Counted from the stretch's first letter, positions 16,121 through 25,772 are shown. The stretch is DNA of 64,000 bases from Nitrospirillum viridazoti CBAmc (GCF_000730165.1 NZ_CP022110.1:2363501-2427500), one strand, 5' to 3'. Translations and numbers: made by a program. Notes: generated by a model not told the origin, from the letters alone.

Positions 16121-18793
16121 ATGGCCGATGAGGAAGGATCAATCCGCCTCTCCACCACCGAGATGGACGCCTTGCCCAGCAGCTTGATGCAACGCCTGCC
16201 GCCACAGCCCACCGGCGCGGAAATCCAGGCGCCTCTGTGGCGCTCCAGCGGCTTCCGGGCCATCGCCCTGCTCATCCTCGCCCCCATTTTGGCCAAGCTT
16301 GGCCTGATCCTGGGCTGGCGCCTGGCGGACCCGCGTTTCGTCGAAGGCTGGCTGGCCAGCGGCGTCACGCGCGACGGGCTGTCCACGCTGGACCCCAACA
16401 TCGCCTACACCAGCCATGCCCTGGGGCATCGCGCGGCGCTGGACTGGCTGTCCGGCCACATTCCCTGGTGGAACCCCTATTCCGGCATCGGCATGCCGCT
16501 GGCCGGCGACATGCAATCCGCCGCCCTTTTTCCACCCACCTTGTTGCTGGCCCTGCCCAATGGCCAATTGTACCTGCACATCAGCCTGCAGATTGCATCG
16601 GGCGTCTTCACCTGGCTGCTCATGCGGCGCCTGGGGGTCGCGGCGCTGGGCGCCATCGTGGCCAGCCTGCTGTTCGAATTCAACGGCACCTTCGCCTGGC
16701 TGGCCAATGCCGTCGTCAACCCCATCCCCTTCCTTCCCATGGTGTTGCTTGGGGTGGAAGAGGCGCGGGCCCGCGCGCTGGCCGGCCAGTTGGGTGGGTG
16801 GGGGTGGATCGCCGGCGGTCTGGCTCTGTCGCTTTACGCCGGCTTTCCCGAAGTCGCCTACTTCAACGGTCTGCTGATCGCCCTCTGGACCCTGGCACGG
16901 CTCGCAGGCCTGGGGGATCGCTCTATGGCGTATATGGCGCGTGTCGCCACCGGAACGGTGGCTGGACTGCTGCTGGCCGCCCCCATCCTCATCGCCTTCG
17001 TGGAGTATCTGGGCCACAGCTATCTGGGCAACCATGCCGCCGGCGGCTTCCGTCATTCGCATCTCGACATCCAGCGCCTGCTGACCCTGTTCCTACCCTA
17101 TGCCCTGGGCGAGCTGGGCCATACGCCGGACGCGCAGGCCTTCATATTCTGGGGCGCCGTCGGCGGTTATACCGGCCTGGTCCTGGTGGTGGTGGCCGCG
17201 ATGGCGGTCTGGCATCCCTGGCTGCGCGGGTTGCGGCTGACGCTGGCCGGTTGGTGCGTGGTGGTGACCGGCGCGGTCTATGGCCAGCATGCGATGGTGG
17301 CCTTGCTCACCGCCATCCCGGCGGTCGGCGACGCGATGTTCTTCCGGTACTTCAACCCGTCGATCTCGTTCGCACTGGCCGTGCTGGCCGGCCTGGCCTG
17401 CCATGACCTGGCGGATCAGCCCGCGGAAAGACGGTCCGGGCTTGCCTACTGGGGCGGCTTGGCCGCGGGCGTGGCGTGCTTGGTGGCGCCGCTTTGGCTG
17501 TCCCATCGGCTGTACATGAACGCCCCCTTCGTGCCCATCCTGGCCCGGTCCCTGATTTACGCCGTGGTGGCACTGCTGGCCGTCCGCGAACTGGGGGGCG
17601 GCGCCTTCAGCAACCGCACGCGGGCTTTGATACTGGGCGTCGCGGCTGTTGCCGAAGCGGTGGTGCTGTTCGTGCTGCCCCTGCGCAATTATCCCAAAAG
17701 CGGCCGGCTACAGACGGCCGGCGTGGAATTCCTGCAGAAAAACCTGGGCCTGCAGCGCTTCTACACCCTGGGGCCCATCCAGCCCAACTACAGCGCCTAT
17801 TACGGTATCGCGGGCATCAACCACAACGCCCTGCCGCTGCCCGCGGCCTGGGTGGACCACGTTTTCACCCATCTGGACAACAACACCATCGAATCGGCCT
17901 TCGATGGCCATGACCGCAAGGTGGCGGGGGGGCCCACCGCCCTGGAGAACCTGCGTGCCAATCTGGACGCCTATCGGGCCATGGGCGTGAAATACCTGGT
18001 GGCGCCCACCGGCCAAAGCCCCTTCGACTGGAAACCGCCGGGCGTGGCCGTCAGCATGACCGAGGTCTTGCGCTTGGACGACGGCGGCAGCGCCAGCCTG
18101 GTCTTGCCGCCTGACCCGTCCATGGCAGCCGAACGCGAGGTGCGGTCGGTCGGCGTCCTGGTGGCCACATATGTGGGGCAAAGCAAGGGCACGCTGGTCG
18201 TGCGCTTCTGCGCCGCCGACCGCTGCGCGGAAGGACGCCGGGACCTGGCCACGGCGGCCGACAACCAGTACCTGTCCATCCCCTTGGACACGCCGGTGCC
18301 TTGGGCGGGCCCCATGACCATCACCTTCCGCAAGGTCGGGGGCGACTTCCCCGTGGGGCTGTGGACCACGCCGGCACCGGCACGGGATCCGCAGGTGACC
18401 TTGCGATTCGCCTCCCCCGTGGCCGGCGATGAGGTCATGGACATCGTCGAGCTGCCCGGCGCCCGCCCCTATTTCACGGCCGAGGGATGCCGGCTGACGG
18501 CCGCCAGCCGTGAGATGGTGACCGCCGACTGCCCCGCCCCGGCCACACTGACGCGCCTGGAACTGTTCATGCCAGGCTGGACGGCAACCGTGAACGGGGC
18601 ACAGCGGACAGTCGGCCAGGACGGCCCGCTGTTCCAGAGGGTCGACCTGCCCGCCGGCCGGTCGGACGTGCGTTTCCACTATCAGCCACCCCATATGGCC
18701 TGGGGCTATGCCGCCTTCCTTGTCGGGCTTGGTTTGGCGGCAGCCAGCGCCCTGCCCTTCGCCCGTAACCGACGTTCCGTCGCGATACCCTGA
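16121..18793 (+). CDS. YfhO/GT-C-like polytopic membrane protein, array copy 2
   Basis: 890 residues, paralog of copy 1, with the same landmarks: STLDPNIAYTSHALGHRAALDWL, GHIPWWNPYSGIGMPLAGDMQSAALFP, LLFEFNGTFAWLANAVVNPIPFLPM, PIQPNYSAYYGIAGINHNALPLP and the C-terminal LFMPGWTATVNGAQRT...VDLPAGRSDVRFHYQPPHM with a final helix. The start is uncertain. ATG 16121 gives a cytoplasmic tail comparable to copy 1, but the nearest good SD (GGAGGGCGAGA) serves an out-of-frame ATG at 16077 that reads only about 35 codons. The open frame itself begins at 15800 inside copy 1. It lies 86 nt after copy 1 and 8 nt before copy 3, so copies 1-3 are likely one transcript. Confidence 0.8.
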   Translation: MADEEGSIRLSTTEMDALPSSLMQRLPPQPTGAEIQAPLWRSSGFRAIALLILAPILAKLGLILGWRLADPRFVEGWLASGVTRDGLSTLDPNIAYTSHALGHRAALDWLSGHIPWWNPYSGIGMPLAGDMQSAALFPPTLLLALPNGQLYLHISLQIASGVFTWLLMRRLGVAALGAIVASLLFEFNGTFAWLANAVVNPIPFLPMVLLGVEEARARALAGQLGGWGWIAGGLALSLYAGFPEVAYFNGLLIALWTLARLAGLGDRSMAYMARVATGTVAGLLLAAPILIAFVEYLGHSYLGNHAAGGFRHSHLDIQRLLTLFLPYALGELGHTPDAQAFIFWGAVGGYTGLVLVVVAAMAVWHPWLRGLRLTLAGWCVVVTGAVYGQHAMVALLTAIPAVGDAMFFRYFNPSISFALAVLAGLACHDLADQPAERRSGLAYWGGLAAGVACLVAPLWLSHRLYMNAPFVPILARSLIYAVVALLAVRELGGGAFSNRTRALILGVAAVAEAVVLFVLPLRNYPKSGRLQTAGVEFLQKNLGLQRFYTLGPIQPNYSAYYGIAGINHNALPLPAAWVDHVFTHLDNNTIESAFDGHDRKVAGGPTALENLRANLDAYRAMGVKYLVAPTGQSPFDWKPPGVAVSMTEVLRLDDGGSASLVLPPDPSMAAEREVRSVGVLVATYVGQSKGTLVVRFCAADRCAEGRRDLATAADNQYLSIPLDTPVPWAGPMTITFRKVGGDFPVGLWTTPAPARDPQVTLRFASPVAGDEVMDIVELPGARPYFTAEGCRLTAASREMVTADCPAPATLTRLELFMPGWTATVNGAQRTVGQDGPLFQRVDLPAGRSDVRFHYQPPHMAWGYAAFLVGLGLAAASALPFARNRRSVAIP

Positions 18794-18801
18794 CGACAAC
18801 G

Positions 18802-21471
18802 ATGACATCAGATACCGCCAACAGCCGCAGGCCGCTGTTCCTTGTCCTCATCGCCCCCATCCTGGCCAAGCTGCACCTGATTCTGGGCTGGCGGCTGGCC
18901 GATGCCCGCTTCCTGGAAAGCGGCATCGCCGCCCGGGTGCTGCGGCGCAGCTTGTCCACGCTTGACCCCAACATCGCCTATACCAGCCAAGCCCTGGGCC
19001 ACCGCGCGGCGCTGGACTGGCTGTCGGGCACCATTCCCTGGTGGAATCCCTATTCCGGCATCGGCATGCCGTTGGCCGGCGACATGCAGTCCGCCGCCCT
19101 GTTTCCGCCAACGTTGCTGCTGGCCCTGCCCAATGGGCAGCTCTACATGCACATAAGCCTGCAGGTCCTGGCCGGCCTGTTCACCTGGTTGCTGCTGCGG
19201 CGGCTGGGCCTGGCGCCGATGGCATGCGCCGTGGCGGCCTTGCTGTTCGAGTTCAACGGGACCTACGCCTGGCTGGCCAACGCCGTCATCAACCCGATCT
19301 GCTTTCTGCCCATGACCCTTCTGGGCGTGGAAACCGTGCGGAGCCGCGTCCAGGCGGGCGCGCGAGGCGGCTGGCCTTGGATCATTCTGGGGCTGGCCTT
19401 GTCCCTCTATGCCGGTTTTCCCGAGGTCGCCTATTTCAACGGCCTGCTGATCACCGTCTGGACGCTGGCGCGGCTGGCGGGCCTTGCCGGGCGGCAGCGT
19501 GCGGTTTACCTCGCCCGAGTGGCGCTGGGCGCCGTCGGCGGCCTGCTGGTCGCGGGTCCCATCCTGGTCGCTTTCCTGGGCTATTTACCGGACGCCGACC
19601 TGGGCGCTCACAGCGACGGCGGCTTCCGGCATGTGCATTTGTCCGCCGCCCGCCTGATCACGCTGGTACTGCCCTACGGCCTGGGCCGGCTAAGCGACCC
19701 CGGTACGGCGGAAAGCTTCGGCTTCTGGGGGGCGGTGGGTGGTTATACCGGTGTCGGCCTGCTTGGCTTGGGCATGATCGGCGCGGTTGGAGGCCATCTG
19801 CGTTCCCTGCGCCTGGCCCTGGCCGGCTGGGTCGCCATCGTCACAGGCGCCATTTATGGCCTGCCCGTGGTCAACGCTGTCGTGACCGCCATCCCAGGCG
19901 TCGGCTGGGCCGTGTTCTTTCGCTACTTCGCCCCCTCTGTGTCCTTCGCGCTGGCCATCCTCGCGGGATTGGCCTGCCAGGATCTGGCGGAGGCGTCGAA
20001 GCCAACACGCCGGCAATGGCTTGGTTTCGCGGCGGTGATGGCCTTCACGGCCCTTGCCCTGGGCTTGGCCGTTCCCCTGTTGGCGCTGAAGCCCTACCGT
20101 ACGCCCTGGCTGTGGGGCTCGCTGGCGGTGACTGCGATGGTCCTGGCCGGCATGGCCGCCATCCTGCGCCGGCCCACTCTGGAAAGCCACCGCCGCGCCC
20201 GCTGGCTGGGTGGCCTTGCGGTGGCCGAGGCGGTGCTGCTGTTGCTGATACCCACCCTGTTCTACCCGAGCGCCGGTGTCCTTCGGGAAGAAGGCATCGG
20301 CTTCCTGCGAAGCCATCTGGGCCTGCAGCGCTTTTACACCGTGGGTCCCATCCAACCCAACTACAGCGCCTACTACGGCATTGCCGGCCTCAACCATAAC
20401 AACCTGCCCCTGCCGGCCGCCTGGGTGGATCATGTTGTTCAGCAGCTGGACGATAACACGTATCCCATCGCCTTCGACGGCCGGGACCGCCTCTCCGCCA
20501 CGGGGCCCAGCGCGATCGACAATCTGCGGCGCGACCCGGACGCCTATCGCGACATGGGCGTCCGCTACGTCGTTTCCATACCAGGCAAAGGTCCCTTCGA
20601 CTGGGCTCCCCCCGGGATGGTCGACCAGGTCCAACGTCCGCTCGCCCTGGCCGACGGGGATACGGCGATCCTCACCCTGCCGGCGGGCGCCGGCAGGATG
20701 CCCTTCGATGCCAGGCGCGGCCATGTGGCCGCCGTGGGCCTGCATGTCAGTTCCCTGAAAAACGGCGCCGCCGACGGCCGCCTGACACTGCGCCTATGCG
20801 TCGGCACGATGTGCGCCGACGGCGGGTACGCATTATCGGACGTCGTCGGTGGCAGCTACATTCTGGTTCCGCTGTCCGAAGCCGTTCCGCTGGCGGGCGA
20901 CGCGCCCCTGACGCTGGCGGTCAGCCGGGTGGGCGGACGCAAGCGTTTCGGCCTGGCCATGTGGACGGCGGGAACGGATACGGGGCGAACCCTCACCCTG
21001 AACGGTGGACCGATCACAGGCGTGGAGCCCCATGTCGCCTTCGCCCTGGTCGCGGCCGAACCAGCCGATGCCGGACCAACCGTTGAAGGCGCCGGCCCCG
21101 TCTTCCGCGACGACGTGATGCAGATCGACGCGCTGCCCGCCCCCCGGCCGTACTTCGGCGCCGATGGCTGCCATTTGGCGCCCGTCAGCCGGGAACGGCT
21201 GGCGGCCGATTGCGCCGCCCCGGCCACGCTGACCCGGCTGGAGCTGTTTATGCCGGGCTGGAAGGCCACCGTGAACGGCCGGGAACAGACCGTGGCGGCC
21301 GACGGCCCGCTGTTCCAGAAGGTCGACCTGCCCGCCGGCCGGTCGGAGGTCGTCTTTCGCTATACCCCGCCGTACATGGGTTGGGGCTACGGCGCCCTCG
21401 CCGCCGGCTTGGCCATGTTCGTGCTGGGCATGGGCCAAGGCCGGCGACGAAACCTCAACGATCCTCGCTGA
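18802..21471 (+). CDS. YfhO/GT-C-like polytopic membrane protein, array copy 3
   Basis: 889 residues. The first helix starts almost immediately (RRPLFLVLIAPILAKLHLILGW), so the cytoplasmic tail is shorter than in copies 1 and 2. Shared motifs are STLDPNIAYTSQALGHRAALDWL, IPWWNPYSGIGMPLAGDMQSAALFP, PIQPNYSAYYGIAGLNHNNLPLP and LFMPGWKATVNGREQT...VDLPAGRSEVVFRYTPPYM. It is closest to copy 2 (identical blocks such as GIGMPLAGDMQSAALFPPTLL), suggesting copies 2 and 3 are the latest duplication. The start lies 8 nt after the copy 2 stop. Its 3' end overlaps the stop of the convergent lipoprotein gene by 17 bp. Likely a glycosyltransferase acting outside the inner membrane; the acceptor is unknown. 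Confidence 0.8.
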   Translation: MTSDTANSRRPLFLVLIAPILAKLHLILGWRLADARFLESGIAARVLRRSLSTLDPNIAYTSQALGHRAALDWLSGTIPWWNPYSGIGMPLAGDMQSAALFPPTLLLALPNGQLYMHISLQVLAGLFTWLLLRRLGLAPMACAVAALLFEFNGTYAWLANAVINPICFLPMTLLGVETVRSRVQAGARGGWPWIILGLALSLYAGFPEVAYFNGLLITVWTLARLAGLAGRQRAVYLARVALGAVGGLLVAGPILVAFLGYLPDADLGAHSDGGFRHVHLSAARLITLVLPYGLGRLSDPGTAESFGFWGAVGGYTGVGLLGLGMIGAVGGHLRSLRLALAGWVAIVTGAIYGLPVVNAVVTAIPGVGWAVFFRYFAPSVSFALAILAGLACQDLAEASKPTRRQWLGFAAVMAFTALALGLAVPLLALKPYRTPWLWGSLAVTAMVLAGMAAILRRPTLESHRRARWLGGLAVAEAVLLLLIPTLFYPSAGVLREEGIGFLRSHLGLQRFYTVGPIQPNYSAYYGIAGLNHNNLPLPAAWVDHVVQQLDDNTYPIAFDGRDRLSATGPSAIDNLRRDPDAYRDMGVRYVVSIPGKGPFDWAPPGMVDQVQRPLALADGDTAILTLPAGAGRMPFDARRGHVAAVGLHVSSLKNGAADGRLTLRLCVGTMCADGGYALSDVVGGSYILVPLSEAVPLAGDAPLTLAVSRVGGRKRFGLAMWTAGTDTGRTLTLNGGPITGVEPHVAFALVAAEPADAGPTVEGAGPVFRDDVMQIDALPAPRPYFGADGCHLAPVSRERLAADCAAPATLTRLELFMPGWKATVNGREQTVAADGPLFQKVDLPAGRSEVVFRYTPPYMGWGYGALAAGLAMFVLGMGQGRRRNLNDPR

Positions 21472-21781
21472 CCGAGATCAGGGCCGTGTCCTTGACGACG
21501 CAGCGCATGACATGGCGGCCGGCGGCGGCGGTGATGTCGCGGCGGGGCATCAGGGTGAAGGGCTGGACCACAGTCTGGCGACCATCCGCCTCGGTGGCCA
21601 GGACCGGCAGGTCGAAGACGATCTTGTAATAGTCGTCGTACACATGGTCGACCTCGCGCCGGCAGACGGTCGTGGCCGTGCGCGGCATGTCGTAGTGGTG
21701 GCCGCTGTCGTCGGCGTTGATGACGCAGCCGCTCAAGGACAGGCAGCCGATGGCGGCGCCCAAAATCACTTGGTTACGCAT
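21455..21781 (-). CDS. Small lipoprotein of unknown function
   Basis: 108 residues with a lipoprotein signal peptide: MRNQVILGAAIGCLSLSGC, lipobox LSGC with lipidation at Cys19, followed by V-I-N-A-D, so probable outer-membrane sorting (no Asp at +2). The mature part has two more cysteines (VCRREVDHVYDDYYKIVFDLPV and HVMRCVVKD) and reads as a small beta domain. It is antisense to, and inserted between, copies 3 and 4 of the YfhO-like array, overlapping copy 3 at the stop codons. No recognised family. Confidence 0.7.
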   Translation of the reverse strand: MRNQVILGAAIGCLSLSGCVINADDSGHHYDMPRTATTVCRREVDHVYDDYYKIVFDLPVLATEADGRQTVVQPFTLMPRRDITAAAGRHVMRCVVKDTALISVSEDR

Positions 21782-22036
21782 GGCCCTATTCTCCCCTTAT
21801 ATGGCGATGGCGCGCGAGGGCGCGCCCGCCCTCTCTACAAGGACGGTGGGGAAGGACAAGGCGGCGAAACCAGGAGGTTACCCGAATTTACCGGGCGGTA
21901 ACGCGGGGCCATCCCACCGTAACGCAAGAGATTCAAACGCAAGGGATTCAATCCAGGGCGGTAAAGCCTTGCGGGACTTGAAATCCACGGACCATTGAGG
22001 GATCCAGTCCCCAGACCTCCAGCCGCAGGACCGCCA

Positions 22037-24724
22037 ATGCCCCAGATGCCCGCAGCCGCAGGCACACCCCCTGACCGGAACAGCCGCAACGGTTTCCGCA
22101 CGGCGTTCATCCTGGCGGTGCTGATGCCTGTACTGGCCAAGCTGCACCAAATCCTGCATCTGCGCCTGGCCAACCCGGCCCTGATGAACAGCGACCTGGT
22201 CACCGGACTGAACGCAGACGGGGTGTCGTCCCTGGACCCCAACGTCGGCTTCACCAGCCAGACGCTGGGGCATCGCGCGGCCCTGGACCTGCTGTCCGGC
22301 CACCTGCCCTGGTGGAACCCGTATGAAGGCGTGGGCATGCCGCTGGCGGGGGAGATGCAGTCGGCGGCGCTGTTCCCCCTGACGCCGCTGCTGGCCCTGC
22401 CGGACGGCCAGCTTTACATGCACATCACGATGCAGATCATCGCCGGCGTCTTCACCGTGCTGCTGATGCGCCGCTTGGGCACGGGCGCCCTGGCCGCCGG
22501 CACCGCCGCCCTGCTGTTCGAATTCAACGGAACCTACGCCTGGCTGGCCAATGCTGTCATCAACCCCATCTGCTTCCTGCCCATGATCCTGCTGGGGGTT
22601 GAGGATGTCCGTCTGACTGTGGTCGCCGGCCGCGAGGGGGAACGCCGGGGGGGATGGGGCTGGATCGGGCTGGGGGTGGCGCTGTCCCTGTACGCCGGCT
22701 TTCCGGAAATGGCCTATCTGGACGGGCTGCTGGCCGCCGCCTGGACCGTAGCCCGCCTGCCCGGCCTGGAACGCCGCCAAGCCGCGTCGTACCTGGCGCG
22801 CCTGGCGCTGGGCGTCGGGGCTGGCGTCCTGCTGGCCGCCCCCATCCTGATCGCCTTCCTGGGATATCTGCCGCACGCCTTCGTGGGCGCCCATGGCGGC
22901 GAAGGCTATCGTTATGTCCGCCTGGGTCAGGAACGCCTCATCACCCTGCTGATGCCCTACCTTCACGGGCGGCTGACGGACGCCACCACCCCGGACGCCG
23001 GGGTCTTCTGGGGGCGGGCCGGGGGTTATATCGGCGTGATGATGCCGGCCATGGCGGTGATGGGCCTGTGGGCGCGGCGGTGGCGCGGCCTGCGCCTGGC
23101 CTTGGGCGCCTGGTCGCTCTTCACCATCGCCACCCTCTACGGCGTGCCCGGCCTGACCCATCTGGTCACCGCCGTGCCCATGGTCACCAACAGCATCTTC
23201 ACGCGCTATCTGCCGCCCTCTTTCGAATTCGCCCTGGCCATCCTGGCCGGTCTGGCCTGTCACGACCTGGCCCAGGCTGGCGACATGAGGCGATTGTGGG
23301 CCCGCCCGCTTTTCCGGAATGGGGCCGCCGCCCTGGCGCTGCTGTTGCTGGCCGCCGCCGTCCTGTCATGGGGCCGCTTCAACGATACCGCTGTCCTGTC
23401 CTGGTACCGGCTATCGATTGGCTGCACCGCGGCCTTGGCGCTTGGTGTCTGCGTCCTGGCATTCCCGCGTCTGGATGGCCGGCGCCAGGCCCTGGGCCTG
23501 GCGGCCTTCACCGTCGTGGAGGCCATCGCCCTGTTCCTGGTACCGGCGGTGTGGACGGTCAAGGCCGGCACGCTGCAGCTGGGGGGCATCCACTTCCTGC
23601 GGCAGAATTTGGGATTGCAGCGCTTTTACACCCTGGGCCCCATACAGCCCAACTACGGGTCCTTTTACGGGGTCGCCAGCCTGAACCACGACGACCTGCC
23701 CCTGCCTGCCGACTGGACGCGCTACGTCCACGACCATCTGGACGACAACACCACCGGCGTGACCTTCGGCCCCTACGGGCACCTGGACCCCAGCCGGGGC
23801 AGCCAAGCGCAAAACCTGATGCGCAACCTGGACGCCTTCCGCGAGGTGGGCGTCAAATACGTGGTCGCCCCGCCCGGGATTTCGCCCTTCGGATGGGATG
23901 CCGGCCAGGACCAGAACGACCCTGGCCACCAGCCCCTGCGCCTGGACGACGGCACGCGGGTGACGCTGGCGGTGCCGGATTACCCGGCGGGGAATGAAGT
24001 GCATGACGTCAGCGTCATGCTGGGGACCTACGGCGACAAGAGCGACGGGGTTTTGCTGGTGATGGCGTGCCGGGGCGAAGTCTGCGCCACCGGGCGCACC
24101 GATTTGGCCGCCGCCCGTGATGGCCGCTATGCCCGCATCTCCTTGGACCACCCCCTGCCGCCCGGCAGCGCGCCGGTCACCCTGGAATGGCGCAAGTCCG
24201 GCGGCACGGTGCCGGTGGTCATCTGGGCCATCCAAGGCCATGCCGACCGGCCCCGCGCCCTGGCCCTGGACGGCGCGCCCAAGCCGGGATGGGAAGCCGT
24301 GATCGGCATGGGAGCCCCCGTTCCGGCCTTCGTGGATGCGCCTGTCTATTCCGATGCCGTCATGGACATTTATGAGATGCGCCAGCCCCCGGCGCCCTAT
24401 TTCCAGGCTGACGGGTGCGTGGTCGATGCCACCGTGCGCGTACAGGCGACCGTGGACTGCCCCGCGCCGGCAACGCTGACGCGGCGGGAACTCTACCTGC
24501 CGGGATGGACAGCCACCCTCAACGGCCAGGACAGCCCCGTCATGCGACAGGGAGAACTGTTCCAGCGGGTCGCCCTGCCCGCGGGCCGATCGGTGGTGAA
24601 GTTCCACTTCCACCCGCCCTTCATGCCGCTGGGATACGCTGCCTTCGCCGCCGGCTTGTTGCTGACGGCCCTGGGATGGCGGACATGGAGGGGGCGGGAG
24701 AAGGCGTCCCGCCCTGGCAGCTAG
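22037..24724 (+). CDS. YfhO/GT-C-like polytopic membrane protein, array copy 4
   Basis: 895 residues and the most diverged of the four. Landmarks retained are SSLDPNVGFTSQTLGHRAALDLL, GHLPWWNPYEGVGMPLAGEMQSAALFP, LLFEFNGTYAWLANAVINPICFLPM, PIQPNYGSFYGVASLNHDDLPLP and LYLPGWTATLNGQDSP...VALPAGRSVVKFHFHPPFM. ATG 22037 with GCAGGA 6 nt upstream is preferred over TTG 21995. It is separated from copy 3 by 565 bp and an opposing lipoprotein gene, so it has its own promoter. Its TAG stop shares the palindrome CTAG (24721-24724) with the stop of the convergent gene. Same inferred role as copies 1-3. Confidence 0.8.
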   Translation: MPQMPAAAGTPPDRNSRNGFRTAFILAVLMPVLAKLHQILHLRLANPALMNSDLVTGLNADGVSSLDPNVGFTSQTLGHRAALDLLSGHLPWWNPYEGVGMPLAGEMQSAALFPLTPLLALPDGQLYMHITMQIIAGVFTVLLMRRLGTGALAAGTAALLFEFNGTYAWLANAVINPICFLPMILLGVEDVRLTVVAGREGERRGGWGWIGLGVALSLYAGFPEMAYLDGLLAAAWTVARLPGLERRQAASYLARLALGVGAGVLLAAPILIAFLGYLPHAFVGAHGGEGYRYVRLGQERLITLLMPYLHGRLTDATTPDAGVFWGRAGGYIGVMMPAMAVMGLWARRWRGLRLALGAWSLFTIATLYGVPGLTHLVTAVPMVTNSIFTRYLPPSFEFALAILAGLACHDLAQAGDMRRLWARPLFRNGAAALALLLLAAAVLSWGRFNDTAVLSWYRLSIGCTAALALGVCVLAFPRLDGRRQALGLAAFTVVEAIALFLVPAVWTVKAGTLQLGGIHFLRQNLGLQRFYTLGPIQPNYGSFYGVASLNHDDLPLPADWTRYVHDHLDDNTTGVTFGPYGHLDPSRGSQAQNLMRNLDAFREVGVKYVVAPPGISPFGWDAGQDQNDPGHQPLRLDDGTRVTLAVPDYPAGNEVHDVSVMLGTYGDKSDGVLLVMACRGEVCATGRTDLAAARDGRYARISLDHPLPPGSAPVTLEWRKSGGTVPVVIWAIQGHADRPRALALDGAPKPGWEAVIGMGAPVPAFVDAPVYSDAVMDIYEMRQPPAPYFQADGCVVDATVRVQATVDCPAPATLTRRELYLPGWTATLNGQDSPVMRQGELFQRVALPAGRSVVKFHFHPPFMPLGYAAFAAGLLLTALGWRTWRGREKASRPGS

Positions 24725-25770
24725 CAGGCGAAATCGCTGATCTTGCCATCACCCTCCAGATGGACCACGCACAGCCAGGTACCGCTGGCGTATCGCGCCT
24801 CATAGACATCATGGCTGACGCGGGCGTCGGGCGCGTCCTTCTTGTTCAGCGCGCGCTCGATGCTGCCGATATAGCGCAGCCCCTGCAAGGCGCCCCGCCC
24901 CGCCGCGCGGTTCGGGCGGGCCAGCAGCTTACTCAGGCGGGGCAGCAGGTTGGGGGTGTAGAGGCCGGGGGTCAGCTGGCCGCTGTCCCAGTCGGCCAGG
25001 GCCTGGCGCAGAGCCGCCAGGCTGGGCGGGGCCGCGTCCGCCGGCGGTTCGAAGTGCACGCCGCGCGCCGGCACCTGCGCCGTCACCGGCAGGAAGCCCG
25101 CCAGCCGGCCGTTGGCCTGACCGGTGAAGGATAGTTGCTGCCCCGCTGCTCCCTCGACCTCGGCATCGACATGGAAGGCGATGCCGCCCGCCAGGCTCCA
25201 TGACAGGCTGAGGTGGCGTTCTTCCAGCTCCCCCTCCCCCACCGAGTCCAGCAGGGGGCAATAGGCCCGCAGGCGGTCGCGCGTCTGCTCGAACCGGCAG
25301 ATGTGGGTGTCGTTCTCATAGCGCTTGTAGAAGGCTGAATCGCCCAGCCCGAAGGTGGAGCGGGCGGTGATCTTCCAATAGCCGCTGACGTCCAAGGGCG
25401 TCACCACCACCTCCTGGATGCCGGTGTCCGGGGGCGGCGCGAAGGGCCCAGCCGCCGTGGCCGGCGCAGATTGGGCGGAGTGGGACTGTGTGGAGTGGGA
25501 CTGGGTGGACCGGGATTGGGCGGCGGCCGGCCGCTTGCCCGTCGTCGCGGCGGATGGGGCGCCAGGGACCGGCGTGGCGTCCGGCGCGATTTGGGGATCG
25601 GCCCCGTCGGCACCGGCCTGGCGGGGGCCCTCCACCGGCGGCAGCACCACCCCATCGGCGGGGCCGCCCAGATGATGCAGGGCGGTGCCGTGTTCCTGGG
25701 CATTGTTGCTGGCGCAGGCCGCCAGGCCCAGCATCAGCGCCACCGCCAGACCGCTCCGCCGCTTCCGCAT
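24721..25770 (-). CDS. Lipoprotein with Ser/Gln/Thr repeat linker
   Basis: 349 residues. Signal peptide MRKRRSGLAVALMLGLAAC, lipidation at Cys19 (lipobox LAAC). A low-complexity linker (about residues 40-115) contains a 15-bp DNA repeat encoding S-T/A-Q-S-H type units (about 25471-25521). It is followed by a globular domain beginning VSGYWKITARSTFGLGDSAFYKRYENDTHICRFEQ and ending GTWLCVVHLEGDGKISDFAC, with cysteines that could pair. ATG 25770 starts 2 nt after the yciB stop (TAAGGATG), so the genes are translationally coupled; the longer frame to 25929 overlaps yciB and is rejected. Function unknown. Confidence 0.75.
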   Translation of the reverse strand: MRKRRSGLAVALMLGLAACASNNAQEHGTALHHLGGPADGVVLPPVEGPRQAGADGADPQIAPDATPVPGAPSAATTGKRPAAAQSRSTQSHSTQSHSAQSAPATAAGPFAPPPDTGIQEVVVTPLDVSGYWKITARSTFGLGDSAFYKRYENDTHICRFEQTRDRLRAYCPLLDSVGEGELEERHLSLSWSLAGGIAFHVDAEVEGAAGQQLSFTGQANGRLAGFLPVTAQVPARGVHFEPPADAAPPSLAALRQALADWDSGQLTPGLYTPNLLPRLSKLLARPNRAAGRGALQGLRYIGSIERALNKKDAPDARVSHDVYEARYASGTWLCVVHLEGDGKISDFAC

Positions 25771-25772
25771 CC

